Both the position numbers and the translations under genes were made by a program. The notes under the pieces are model-generated. The model saw only the letters and a list, made by a program, of their open reading frames with translations, did no database searches and was not told where the DNA came from. Positions 36,325 to 44,070 of a stretch of 64,000 bases of DNA are shown here, piece after piece. The DNA is from Neorhodopirellula pilleata (GTDB lineage: Bacteria > Planctomycetota > Planctomycetia > Pirellulales > Pirellulaceae), in NCBI RefSeq assembly GCF_007859915.1, contig NZ_SJPM01000004.1:1-64000 (forward strand). Reading direction: 5' to 3'. Every line of letters begins with the position of its first letter. Positions within the stretch are counted from its first letter, which is position 1.

Positions 36325-36747
36325 GTGTCTCCGAATGAAAATCGATCAGATTGTCCAGTGGCAAATGCGCTCGACTTACTCGGTGACCGCTGGACGCTGC
36401 TGATCGTCCGCGACATCGTATTGGGTCAACGTTTCGCTTACACCGAGATCGGGGCCGACGAAGGAATCGCGACCAACGTGCTTTCCAATCGACTCGAAAG
36501 ACTGGTATGCGCCGAAGTCATCGAGCAATTCCAGCACCCTACAGACAAACGAAGACGAGCTTACCTTCCCACGGAAAAGGGCATTTCGTTGGTTCGCGTA
36601 TTGGTCGAGTTGTTGGTTTGGGGCGACGCGCACACTTCAGCCACTAGTGGAGCCGAATTTGCGGCGGCCATCCGTAAGGATCGAGAAACGATGATTGCGC
36701 ACCTAGAAGCCAAAGCACGTCAGAGTGTCGAAGATTTTCACGAATAG
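36325..36747 (+). CDS. HxlR-family transcriptional regulator
   Basis: 140 residues, a close paralogue of the regulator at 34329. It has the N-terminal Cys in DCPVANALDLLGDRWTLLIVRDIV, the recognition helix GIATNVLSNRLERLV and the wing HPTDKRRRAYLP. The start MSPNENRSD looks native. It probably controls the divergent SDR gene. The stop TAG is directly followed by REP element H. Confidence 0.93.
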   Translation: MSPNENRSDCPVANALDLLGDRWTLLIVRDIVLGQRFAYTEIGADEGIATNVLSNRLERLVCAEVIEQFQHPTDKRRRAYLPTEKGISLVRVLVELLVWGDAHTSATSGAEFAAAIRKDRETMIAHLEAKARQSVEDFHE

Positions 36748-36748
36748 A

Positions 36749-36817
36749 TAGTGGCACGGTGGTCCTCCACCGTGAATCAGGGCTCGAAATCACGGTGGAG
36801 GACCACCGTGCCACTAT
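36749..36817. repeat. REP/BIME element H
   Basis: The most symmetric copy: TAGTGG, CACGGTGG-TCCT-CCACCGTG, linker of about 17 bases, CACGGTGG-AGGA-CCACCGTG, CCACTA. It lies in the convergent junction between the HxlR gene and the second isochorismatase-fold gene. Confidence 0.9.
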
Positions 36818-36847
36818 CCCCAAATACCCGCCAACGCCCTATGTTCA

Positions 36848-37462
36848 CTATCGACGCGTGAGTTTTTTGAATTGCTGGAAGCTCAAAATAGATTGAGCAT
36901 AGCGCGACAACGTGCTTCTAGCGTATTCGGAGATCTCTCCGACGTCTTCGCTTATCGCTTCTTGGATGAGCGTCACGTGATAGCCCAGTTGGACGCCATC
37001 CCTGACGCTTGAGTCGATCGAGATGCGAGCCAGCGGACCGGCGATGATTAGATGTTCGATTCCTCGCCTTTGAAGCTGTTCATGTAGGTCCGTGCCCTTG
37101 AACGCGCTGAGCGTGCTGCGTGCTGAAAGCACCAGATCATCAGGGCCAGGCGACAACTTGTCGGGGATGCCGTCACGGCCATCAACCGGTTTCACAGCCT
37201 CTTTAAGCAGCCGATGGGCGCGGGTCTCGAACGTATGCTCTGCCGCGGCGTCGAACTTGCTGTAGACAACGCTAAAATCGGATCGTCGCGCCAACGCGAC
37301 TAGATCCAGAAGCGACGACATCAATCGGCTGGAGTCGGGCACGAGCCCCTTCTGCGCATCGACCAGCAAGACCGCCGTCTGGCGCGCCGGATAGGTTCGA
37401 TAAGGGCGGAAACGTCGGTGCAACCACCAACGGGTAATGATACCGATTGTCTCAGGAATCAT
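36848..37462 (-). CDS. Isochorismatase-fold protein lacking the catalytic Cys
   Basis: A cysteine-hydrolase fold of about 204 residues from the ATG at 37462. The catalytic Asp region is kept (VLLVDAQKGLVP), but the segment that should hold the nucleophile (cis-peptide then Cys, as in MATNSCIEATAR of the partner) reads PLARISIDSSVRDG, with Ser where Cys belongs. The N-terminus has an extra basic helix (TRWWLHRRFRPYRTY). The start overlaps the upstream homologue by 11 bp, so the two are translated together. It is probably inactive as a hydrolase or a regulatory partner subunit. Confidence 0.85.
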   Translation of the reverse strand: MIPETIGIITRWWLHRRFRPYRTYPARQTAVLLVDAQKGLVPDSSRLMSSLLDLVALARRSDFSVVYSKFDAAAEHTFETRAHRLLKEAVKPVDGRDGIPDKLSPGPDDLVLSARSTLSAFKGTDLHEQLQRRGIEHLIIAGPLARISIDSSVRDGVQLGYHVTLIQEAISEDVGEISEYARSTLSRYAQSILSFQQFKKLTRR

Positions 37463-38093
37463 GGGTGACCTTTTCGGATTGCAGTGCATTGACCAGTTGA
37501 TTGGTGTCCAGCACAGCGTGAGCGATCTGCGGATAAATTTCAGCGACCGTCGAATGGTGTTCCTTACGCGAGAACGTGGCCACGGCGTCGGTCACCAGCG
37601 TGACGTGATAGCCCAGGTCCACTGCGCTTCTGGCAGTTGCCTCGATGCAGGAATTGGTGGCCATTCCCACAAGGATCAGGTGAGTGATTCCGAGTTTCTG
37701 GAGTTGATCGTGCAGGTCGGTTTCCGCAAAGCCGCTCGAACAGGTGTGTTCACTGGCGACGATGTCGCCCTCCTGTGGTTCGAGCCCTTTGTAGTACTGG
37801 CCGCCAAAGCCATCACGCGGGAATGCTTTGAAAGCAGTTTGTAGCGCCTGCGAAGGGTGCAAATATTTCTTGTCTGAGAAACTGCCCGGCTGCCATCGAT
37901 GATGGGGTGCGTAGGCAACCTGTAAACCGACGGATCTCGCCGAATCGAGTATCTTTCTGAGATTGGGCAGAAGATGCATTTCCTTGATCGTCGCACCAAC
38001 ACTGCTCCACATTTTCCCCCACCGCGAAAGAAATTCGTTGAAGGGGTCGACGACGATCAACGCCGTGCGATTTTTTTCGTCTATCTGCATCAC
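37452..38093 (-). CDS. Isochorismatase-family cysteine hydrolase
   Basis: 213 residues. The catalytic Asp is in LIVVDPFNEF (Asp-16) and the nucleophile is in GMATNSCIEATARSAVDLGYHV (Cys-149, shown in part). The usual Lys position is in ASEHTCSSGFAETDL, as in a known subgroup of amidohydrolase-like members. The likely reaction is hydrolysis of a small amide or enol ether; the substrate is unknown. It is the first gene of a pair whose second member has lost the Cys. REP element I lies upstream. Confidence 0.9.
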   Translation of the reverse strand: MMQIDEKNRTALIVVDPFNEFLSRWGKMWSSVGATIKEMHLLPNLRKILDSARSVGLQVAYAPHHRWQPGSFSDKKYLHPSQALQTAFKAFPRDGFGGQYYKGLEPQEGDIVASEHTCSSGFAETDLHDQLQKLGITHLILVGMATNSCIEATARSAVDLGYHVTLVTDAVATFSRKEHHSTVAEIYPQIAHAVLDTNQLVNALQSEKVTHDS

Positions 38094-38119
38094 TGGTTCC
38101 TCTGGTTGGCTCTTAACAA

Positions 38120-38184
38120 AGTGGCACGGTGGTCCCCACCGTGAGCCTGCGGTCTAAAACACGGTGGGGACCACCGTGCCACTA
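38120..38184. repeat. REP/BIME element I
   Basis: AAGTGG plus CACGGTGG-TCC-CCACCGTG, linker, then CACGGTGG-GGA-CCACCGTG and CCACTA. The last copy of the cluster. It separates the isochorismatase pair from the epimerase fragment and overlaps the stop region of that fragment. Confidence 0.9.
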
Positions 38185-38490
38185 TTTCTTCGCGACTACA
38201 ATTCCTGCGTCAATTAATTGCTGGAACATTTCTGTCATCGTGTCAGCGAGTGGTCGGTACACGATCCCCAGTTCCTTGATGCTTTTGCTCGCATCGACCT
38301 TGACCGAGTGATTGACGTTTCGAGAGACGTATTTCCGTGTGATCGTCTTGTCAATGATCGGCCCGGCCAACCAAGCGGCAAATTTCGGTAGGATACGTTT
38401 CGGAAACGGATAGGCGTCCCCATCTCTTGCAAGGAAGTAGCGTACATGTTGTCCGCCTTTGAGAGTATTTGAAAATGAATGACCTGAGGC
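38182..38490 (-). pseudogene. C-terminal fragment of an NAD-dependent epimerase/reductase
   Basis: The minus frame is open from a TAA at 38491 and encodes GGQHVRYFLARDGDAYPFPK, then a KRILPKFAAWLAGPIIDK stretch, then VDASKSIKELGIVYRPLADTM. This is the C-terminal end of the extended SDR (dihydroflavonol-reductase-like) family, including the typical VDASKSIKELGIVY. The Rossmann and catalytic parts are absent. No start codon is supported. Confidence 0.7.
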
Positions 38491-38858
38491 TTAAGCTATG
38501 CTGACCGGGTTGCCCCGCCAATCTCGCTTCCTCCCGAAAAATTGCATTGCCTGTCCCAAAATTCTTCGGATTGCACATAGATTGCACATTGCAAGCTACA
38601 GGAATGCCTTGCAGAGTGCAAGGGAGGTTTTTCGTCGAATTCTTGCTTCATTCCGACCGCCCAACAGCTGAATCGCTAGATCTGCTAAGCAACCCAAAGG
38701 CGATCGTCACTGTCGGTCAAACGGTACTCGGTCAACGATTTAGCCACGGTTTTGCGGTTGCGGAGCCAGCGGAGCATGGCTTCGCAATCGAAGTTCTTGG
38801 GCCGACGGCGAGTGACGTTGGCGAGGTTGACCCCAGACGCAACGCTCCCTGGGTGAAG
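38491..38858. other. Stretch without a recognisable gene
   Basis: A 122-codon plus-strand frame (38547-38915) has no recognisable motif and overlaps the csrA remnant. On the minus strand a short frame (about 38690-38840) encodes RRPKNFDCEAMLRWLRNRK and a basic tail that look protein-like but match no family I know. Probably debris. Confidence 0.35.
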
Positions 38859-39071
38859 CTACTTTGGGCGAATGCACATGGCTTCCACTGGATCGCTATC
38901 GGGCTCTGTGTCTAACAACTCGCTTCGCCGAATCGCCACGTCGATGGGAGCGTCGATGGCGATCTGGACGCGGACTCCGGAGATGCGAATCACCTTGATC
39001 CATACCTCGTTATGATTGTCTGATACGACGACGCTCTCACCAAGTCTTCGAGATAGTACTCGCGATCGTTG
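38859..39071 (-). pseudogene. csrA: csrA-like remnant without a start codon
   Basis: The minus frame encodes VLSRRLGESVVV, a short variable loop, then VWIKVIRISGVRVQIAIDAP and IDVAIRRSELL, ending at TAG 38859. This is almost the entire CsrA/RsmA RNA-binding fold (consensus MLVLSRKxGE...V.I.G.RVRIGI.AP..V.I.R.E). The frame is intact, but the codons before VLS read CGA TCG CGA, with no ATG, GTG or TTG back to a stop, so the start has been lost or recombined. It has not been reported as a gene because no start exists. Confidence 0.75.
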
Positions 39072-39271
39072 ACTCGAACGGTAAGTCCTGGCCGGTCCGG
39101 CAATTCAATGCCAACGAACTGATCCGCGAAAGTTGATTCAATCAAAAGCTTCACGGTCGACAGCTCAACGCTGCGAAGTCTACAGCACTGTAAGCGTGTA
39201 AGTTTCAAGGAGCTGCTGCGTCGCAAGAAGGGTTGAACTTCCGATCAGACGTGGCGAACGAATGGGGTGAA

Positions 39272-39892
39272 CTATTCCTCAACCTTTCGCATCTCAAAAC
39301 GCCAGCGTTTTACCTTCTTGCCGCCGGCAAACTCTTCGTAGGTGCCGGCCCACACGCCATTCCTTTTCGTGTCTGGCTTTAATTTGACCAGCCCGGAAAG
39401 CGCGTAGGCATCGTCCTGGTCGAACTCGAACTTGTACTCGCTTGATCCGGACGTGGAATAATCACCGATGCGTTCGTCTCCGGTCGTTTGCACTTTGGAC
39501 TCGTTCAATCGCTGCGACAGCAGCCCCTTGAGGTTTCCACGAAGGTCGGTGTCCCCATTCTCTTTCGCTTCCTTACCTTCATTCTCTTGCTCGCCGACCA
39601 TTTTCGGTTTGCCCACGGCAAAGATCGACGTTTGCTTGATCCGAAGACGTCCGGTCATCTTCGTCTCTTTAGAATCGTCCCTTTCGCCCGGTTCAATGAC
39701 CTTGTACTCCCAGACTGTCCCTTCGACATCTTGACGTCGATTCGTCGATTCCGTGCCACCCTGATTGAGAACGGCTATATCGGGCTTCCCGCCACCAATT
39801 TTGTCCTTGAGTCGGACCTGTGCCATGGCTGTGTTCGTGGGGATCATCGCGACTAACAGCGAGAAGATCGTGAAGTGAAGGTACTTGTTCAT
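39272..39892 (-). CDS. Secreted protein of unknown function
   Basis: About 206 residues from the ATG at 39892, with a good signal peptide (KYLHFTIFSLLVAMIPTNTAMA). The mature part is charged and beta-like, with GTVWEYKVIEPGERDDSKET and a C-terminal GVWAGTYEEFAGGKKVKRWRF, resembling a small lipocalin-like or META-like fold but not matching one firmly. It is a single gene with no obvious partner. Confidence 0.65.
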   Translation of the reverse strand: MNKYLHFTIFSLLVAMIPTNTAMAQVRLKDKIGGGKPDIAVLNQGGTESTNRRQDVEGTVWEYKVIEPGERDDSKETKMTGRLRIKQTSIFAVGKPKMVGEQENEGKEAKENGDTDLRGNLKGLLSQRLNESKVQTTGDERIGDYSTSGSSEYKFEFDQDDAYALSGLVKLKPDTKRNGVWAGTYEEFAGGKKVKRWRFEMRKVEE

Positions 39893-40053
39893 TGCCTCAT
39901 TCCTAGGGAAGTAAAAAGAAGTATGGTTGTGAGTCAATCGCTACATTGTGCGAATACGTCGATACAGCGACAAGTTTCAGCGCCGGGCCCTCGAACGTGG
40001 TCCGTCAATCAAGTGTGCCCAGTTCGCTCGTCGAGTTTCAACGCGGCGTTTGA

Positions 40054-40635
40054 TTATTCGGCGTAGGAGATGAAACAGCCCACGGCGACGGTTTTCGCGT
40101 TTTCGACCGCACGTCCCGCAACAACCGCCTCCAAAGCATCAGCCAAATCGTGCGTGGTGGCGACCTTTCGTTTCTTACCGTATCCGGCGTACAAATTATC
40201 AATTCGCCCGTGGTAGATCGGAAGTCGTTGATTTCGGCCGAACACGAAAGCTTGCGGTGTGACCGTTGCCCCGGCCCGACGCGCAATCGATTGATCGTTG
40301 TCGATCACAACCGGTGTGGTGATGCCAAACTCGCTCGCGTGCTTGCGAGCTTCTTCGGTTGACAGTGTCTGGCTAGGGTGAATCATGAAGACACGCACGC
40401 CATCTCTACGATATTCGTCGGCGAGCCGCTGAATCTGCGGCTGGTAACCATTCGCAATCGGACAGTCGGTTGAAATAAAAACCAGAACGAGACCACGCGT
40501 CGACTGCTCTTCAAATGGCTCGTGAACTTTTCCGTCAATGTCGGTAAGTTTCCATTCGATGTTCGGTTCCATCGCCAATGTGTTCGACGACGCCGAAACA
40601 AAGAGACTTAGAACGATCTGTGTAATGCGGATCAT
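40054..40635 (-). CDS. Secreted redoxin/AhpC-TSA-family protein
   Basis: 193 residues with a signal peptide (IRITQIVLSLFVSASSNTLA) and a thioredoxin fold. The Cys of VFISTDCPIANGY is Cys-58; there is no CxxC pair. VTPQAFVFG supplies the cis-Pro, and the C-terminal motif VAVGCFI carries a second Cys (187). In planctomycetes this family accompanies copper type II monooxygenase genes, and such a gene lies at 42328 on the same strand. The role as its reductant or peroxide scavenger is inferred. Confidence 0.85.
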   Translation of the reverse strand: MIRITQIVLSLFVSASSNTLAMEPNIEWKLTDIDGKVHEPFEEQSTRGLVLVFISTDCPIANGYQPQIQRLADEYRRDGVRVFMIHPSQTLSTEEARKHASEFGITTPVVIDNDQSIARRAGATVTPQAFVFGRNQRLPIYHGRIDNLYAGYGKKRKVATTHDLADALEAVVAGRAVENAKTVAVGCFISYAE

Positions 40636-40772
40636 GGGTCAGATGCTTTCCGTGTGTTGCGGGATTTAGGCTCTTAGTTCGTTGCCCTATCATGGTGAGC
40701 CGGTAACGCTAGCCGCGGGCCTCGAAGGGCGGCTTACTCACGCAAGGCCTGCCGCTATCGCCGTCGACTCAT

Positions 40773-40806
40773 TAAATCAACACGCCGCTAGCGGGCTGTT
40801 GATTTA
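40773..40806. repeat. Hairpin TAAATCAACA...TGTTGATTTA
   Basis: Perfect 10-bp arms at 40773-40782 and 40797-40806 with a GC-rich loop that contains GCTAGC. A similar GCTAGCGCC core recurs at 40909-40918 and a related GCTAGCCGC near 40710, giving a clustered set of small palindromes between the redoxin and dockerin genes. Confidence 0.6.
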
Positions 40807-40817
40807 GTCTTCATCGA

Positions 40818-40889
40818 AACCCGAAGCGTGAGCGAGGGATACATACAAAGGACTTAATGGCGATGAATCCCTCGCTCACGCTTCGGGTT
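40818..40889. repeat. Second palindromic repeat family, copy 1
   Basis: Perfect 23-bp arms (40818-40840 and 40867-40889; the outer part is AACCCGAAGCGTGAGCGA) separated by 26 bases. Related copies are at 43999-44063 and in triplicate at 49139-49379. It differs in sequence from the RAYT-linked family. Confidence 0.85.
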
Positions 40890-40966
40890 ACGATTAAATC
40901 AACACGGCGCTAGCGCCGTCGGCTCACACTATCAACATCAATTTGCTCGAATTCAAGACGCTCGAG

Positions 40967-42199
40967 TCATCGCCGCGTGGGCCGAACGATACGATCTCTC
41001 GGCCGATCGTGGTTGTTCCAAAACTCGGTGCGAATCGCGTTCACGTCTTCGGCAATCGTTTGAATGTCCTCCTGGGCAATGCCGCTGGCATCGACGATCG
41101 ATTGGATATCTTCCAGCACGGCATCTCGCTCGGCTTGCGGGATATTCGCACTTTCCAGCACGGCATCGACCCCCGAAGCTAACTGTTCACGATCCGCATC
41201 GCTAATTTCGCCATCGCTGCGCGCCGCGCGTGTATCACGCAGCAACTGCAGCTTCAGCGATCGGTCGGGACGCGTTGCTCCCTCGGCAAGGTCAAACAGA
41301 CTGCTTCGCAACTCTTCGATTTGCTCTGGTGTGACCTCGGACTCGCTTCGAATCGCCGTGATGTCAGATACCAATATGCGAATGTTCTCGCGTTGAGTCT
41401 CACTCACCACTGGTTCACGATTTTGAAACTCGGCAAAGATCGCATTCAGGTCAGCGGCAATGATTTGGACATCCTCTTGATCGACGCCGCTTGCCTGGAC
41501 GATCGAGCGAACACTGTCAGCGACCGATTGTGCGTCTTTCGGCGAAATGTTCGCACTTTCGAGCACCGCCTGCACATCCGCAGTCAACCCAGCCAACTCG
41601 ACTGGGGTGAACTTTCCATCCTCCGCAGCCGCTTGGGCACTTTCGATCAGTTGGGAGACGGATTCCTCGCTTGGTCGCGTAGCGTCTGCGGCGACCGTCG
41701 CCAGATCTCCGAGCAATTGCGTAATCTGCTCCGGTGTCACTTCGGATTCCGCGCGAATCGAATTCAAGTCGCCCATCAGTTGACGAATGTTATCTTTCTG
41801 AGCATCGCTGATTCTGTCGCCGCGTGGTCCGACCAGTTCCCGCAGCTGGATCGTACCGCCTCCGTGACGGTTGAGGTGGTTGATCACTAACAAGGCGTCG
41901 ATGGAACTGATCCTTCCATCGCGATTCGTGTCGCGGAGAGAGTCTCCCACCACGCCGTCGCCCCGTTGCGACTCGCTTCGAACGAGGTGATTGATGACGC
42001 TCAGGGCATCGGATGCGGAGACGGCACCGTCGGCATTGACATCCATCGCGAGCGCGGAGGCTCCCATCCCAAAATCCGCTGCCAGCATCGCGCGGGCATC
42101 AAGCTTCTCCAATCGCATGGAGCGTTCACGAATGGCTCGCCGGGGCTTCGCTGTGTACCGCGAATTCAACAATCGACCCAAGCTGTCTGGCAATTTCAT
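40967..42199 (-). CDS. Exported dockerin-type protein with LEPR-XLL-like motif
   Basis: About 410 residues from the ATG at 42199. MRLEKLDARAMLAADFG (28-44) is an LExRxxLA-type motif that marks exported planctomycete proteins. A dockerin type I pair follows (MDVNADGAVSASDALSVINH and DTNRDGRISSIDALLVINHL, about 52-110), each a calcium-binding loop plus helix. The rest is two long helical repeats of about 130 residues (IRQLMGDLNSIRAESEVTPE, then the like with IRILVSDITAIRSESEVTPE). It probably attaches to a surface partner. It is transcribed after the monooxygenase gene on the same strand. Confidence 0.85.
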   Translation of the reverse strand: MKLPDSLGRLLNSRYTAKPRRAIRERSMRLEKLDARAMLAADFGMGASALAMDVNADGAVSASDALSVINHLVRSESQRGDGVVGDSLRDTNRDGRISSIDALLVINHLNRHGGGTIQLRELVGPRGDRISDAQKDNIRQLMGDLNSIRAESEVTPEQITQLLGDLATVAADATRPSEESVSQLIESAQAAAEDGKFTPVELAGLTADVQAVLESANISPKDAQSVADSVRSIVQASGVDQEDVQIIAADLNAIFAEFQNREPVVSETQRENIRILVSDITAIRSESEVTPEQIEELRSSLFDLAEGATRPDRSLKLQLLRDTRAARSDGEISDADREQLASGVDAVLESANIPQAERDAVLEDIQSIVDASGIAQEDIQTIAEDVNAIRTEFWNNHDRPRDRIVRPTRR

Positions 42200-42327
42200 C
42201 TGTGTGTTTCCTAGGTTAGAGGAAAGATTGTGAGGCAACCAAAGGGAATGATTGCTTGACGGGAGTAATTGCCGGAGGCAAAGGAAAAGGGGACAAAGAA
42301 GCCAAATAAAATTTCGTATGCGCATCA

Positions 42328-43944
42328 TCAACGGCGAAACCAACCGCGTAATCGCAGAACATTTTCGAGCTCGGATTCGTCCAATGCGCCGCTGTCGTCG
42401 GCGTCAACAAACTCAAACACACGGTCCTTCATTCGCGGTGGCGTTTCGCTGCGTTGCAGGCTTCCGTCATGGTTGTCATCCAGTTGCATTAACATCTCAA
42501 CCAATTGCGAAGGTTCCCGATGGATCAGCGAGTTGATGAAATGTCGTCGAACCGCATTTCGCAGCGATTCTTCGCCGTTTTGATCATCAGCAATCGCCAG
42601 CAACGTGATGCTGCCCATTTCGTCGGTCGAGCCGCGTCCCCAGCGGATGTCCTGTGGTGGATGATGCGGGTTCTCCGGGTTTTCGGCCGAGTTGTCGTAG
42701 ATGAGTTCGGAAATGAGTACCGTGTCGGCCGGCAAATCGATTGGCTCGGCAAACAGGTACTGGTCTTGCCAATCGAGATCCCAATCGTCGATGTGAAGCA
42801 GTATCTTTGCTTGGCCACTAGGCAGTTGCGCGGTCAGCTTGAGTTCACGGCATACGTAGTGCGCATGGCCTCCGACTCCGATCGCGCGGGTGGCGACGGG
42901 AAGCGTCAACCTGTCGAAAACCCGGCAGTTCTTCTCACCGGCGGGGATCTTGATATTGGCCCCGAATCCGAACATAGGCGGCACCATGATGGGCATCAGC
43001 TCTCGCGAGGGTGGCTGTTCTGCAAAATACAGAGCGATTTCGGCTTGCTCAGTCTCGGCTTTTCCAGAGGGGTGAAAGTGGGTTTGCATCACGATGTCGC
43101 TTCCTGCCGGCAATGACATCGCTAGGTCTCCCGGCAGCAGGTTCGGAGTGCTGCCCGGAACACATCCACCGAGTCCGCGAGCCAGTCCATCGTTCACGTG
43201 GTACGCTTCGTCATCGTCGGAGTCTGCGGATCTTCGCTCGCCCCGAAGCCGCGACAGGATTGTTCCGCCGCCTTCGGTGTTGGTCTCATTTGATTCGCCC
43301 AGTCCCGCCAGGAATCCCATTCCCGCGATACCAGTCTGCCCGTCGGCTCCATCCATTTTTCGAGCATTACCGGCGGTGTCGACAAAGAACAGTGCGTGGT
43401 GCACCGACGATTTGGCGCGGGGTCGAAGCTGGACTGCCTTCACCCATTTGTCTTGGGGTAAGTCGAGCGGAAAAACAAAGGAACGATAGATGTCGGGTCC
43501 GTCGGCCGGGATGTCAAACGTACCATTCATCCTGACGACCAGATCTGGTTTACCAAGTATCCAACCCTCGGTGACCTGCGGAGGATCCGGTGTCTTCCCG
43601 CGGTCTCCTTCGGGACAACCGGCGTCGATCCAGCCTTTGATCTTTTGGGTCTCTTCGTTTGACAAACTTCGGTCATTAGCGAAGGCAATTCCATGATCAA
43701 CCGGTTTCCAGGGCGGCATGTAGCCCATGTCCAATACGGCCTCAATGGTCCCAGCACGCTGCTGCACATCACGGTAGGAGATCAACGAAAACGGCGCCGA
43801 TGACTCCGGTCGATGGCAACTCGCGCATTTATCATGAATGATCTTGGCCACGTCGTTTGAAAAAGTTGGTACGGTTTCGTCAGCCGACGCAAGCAAGGCA
43901 AAGCCAAGGCAAACAACGAAATTAATCAGTGAGTAGCGGGACAT
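42328..43944 (-). CDS. Copper type II monooxygenase-like protein with EF-hand tail
   Basis: About 538 residues from the ATG at 43944 (signal peptide with FVVCLGFALLASAD). The order is: a cytochrome-like CASCH site (40-44) in HDKCASCHRPESSAPFSL, the two domains of the ascorbate-dependent copper monooxygenase fold (His in SSVHHALFFVDT; DIVMQTHFHPSGKAE; VGGHAHYVCRELK), and a C-terminal EF-hand pair (LDDNHDGSLQRSE, VDADDSGALDESE). The family hydroxylates peptides or small substrates. It lies within an ECF-sigma-linked secreted set. The upstream 19 codons to 44001 are unlikely to be used. Confidence 0.88.
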   Translation of the reverse strand: MSRYSLINFVVCLGFALLASADETVPTFSNDVAKIIHDKCASCHRPESSAPFSLISYRDVQQRAGTIEAVLDMGYMPPWKPVDHGIAFANDRSLSNEETQKIKGWIDAGCPEGDRGKTPDPPQVTEGWILGKPDLVVRMNGTFDIPADGPDIYRSFVFPLDLPQDKWVKAVQLRPRAKSSVHHALFFVDTAGNARKMDGADGQTGIAGMGFLAGLGESNETNTEGGGTILSRLRGERRSADSDDDEAYHVNDGLARGLGGCVPGSTPNLLPGDLAMSLPAGSDIVMQTHFHPSGKAETEQAEIALYFAEQPPSRELMPIMVPPMFGFGANIKIPAGEKNCRVFDRLTLPVATRAIGVGGHAHYVCRELKLTAQLPSGQAKILLHIDDWDLDWQDQYLFAEPIDLPADTVLISELIYDNSAENPENPHHPPQDIRWGRGSTDEMGSITLLAIADDQNGEESLRNAVRRHFINSLIHREPSQLVEMLMQLDDNHDGSLQRSETPPRMKDRVFEFVDADDSGALDESELENVLRLRGWFRR

Positions 43945-43998
43945 AAGACGCTCCTGGGTAGGAAAGGTAAGCAGCTGTTCGGAAAAAAATCCTGATTT

Positions 43999-44063
43999 CA
44001 AAACCCGACGCGTCAGCGAACGATGAATTGAAACGGCGAATCCCTCGCTGACGCTTCGAGTTC
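43999..44063. repeat. Second palindromic repeat family, copy 2
   Basis: AACCCGACGCGTCAGCGA (from 44001) and, after a linker, TCCCTCGCTGACGCTTCGAGTT, a diverged inverted pair of the family seen at 40818. It fills the gap between the anti-sigma-like gene and the monooxygenase gene. Confidence 0.65.
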
Positions 44064-44070
44064 TGGTGCG

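Noticed and set aside
38547-38915. 122-codon plus-strand ORF
   Set aside because: Overlaps the csrA remnant on the other strand and has no motif.
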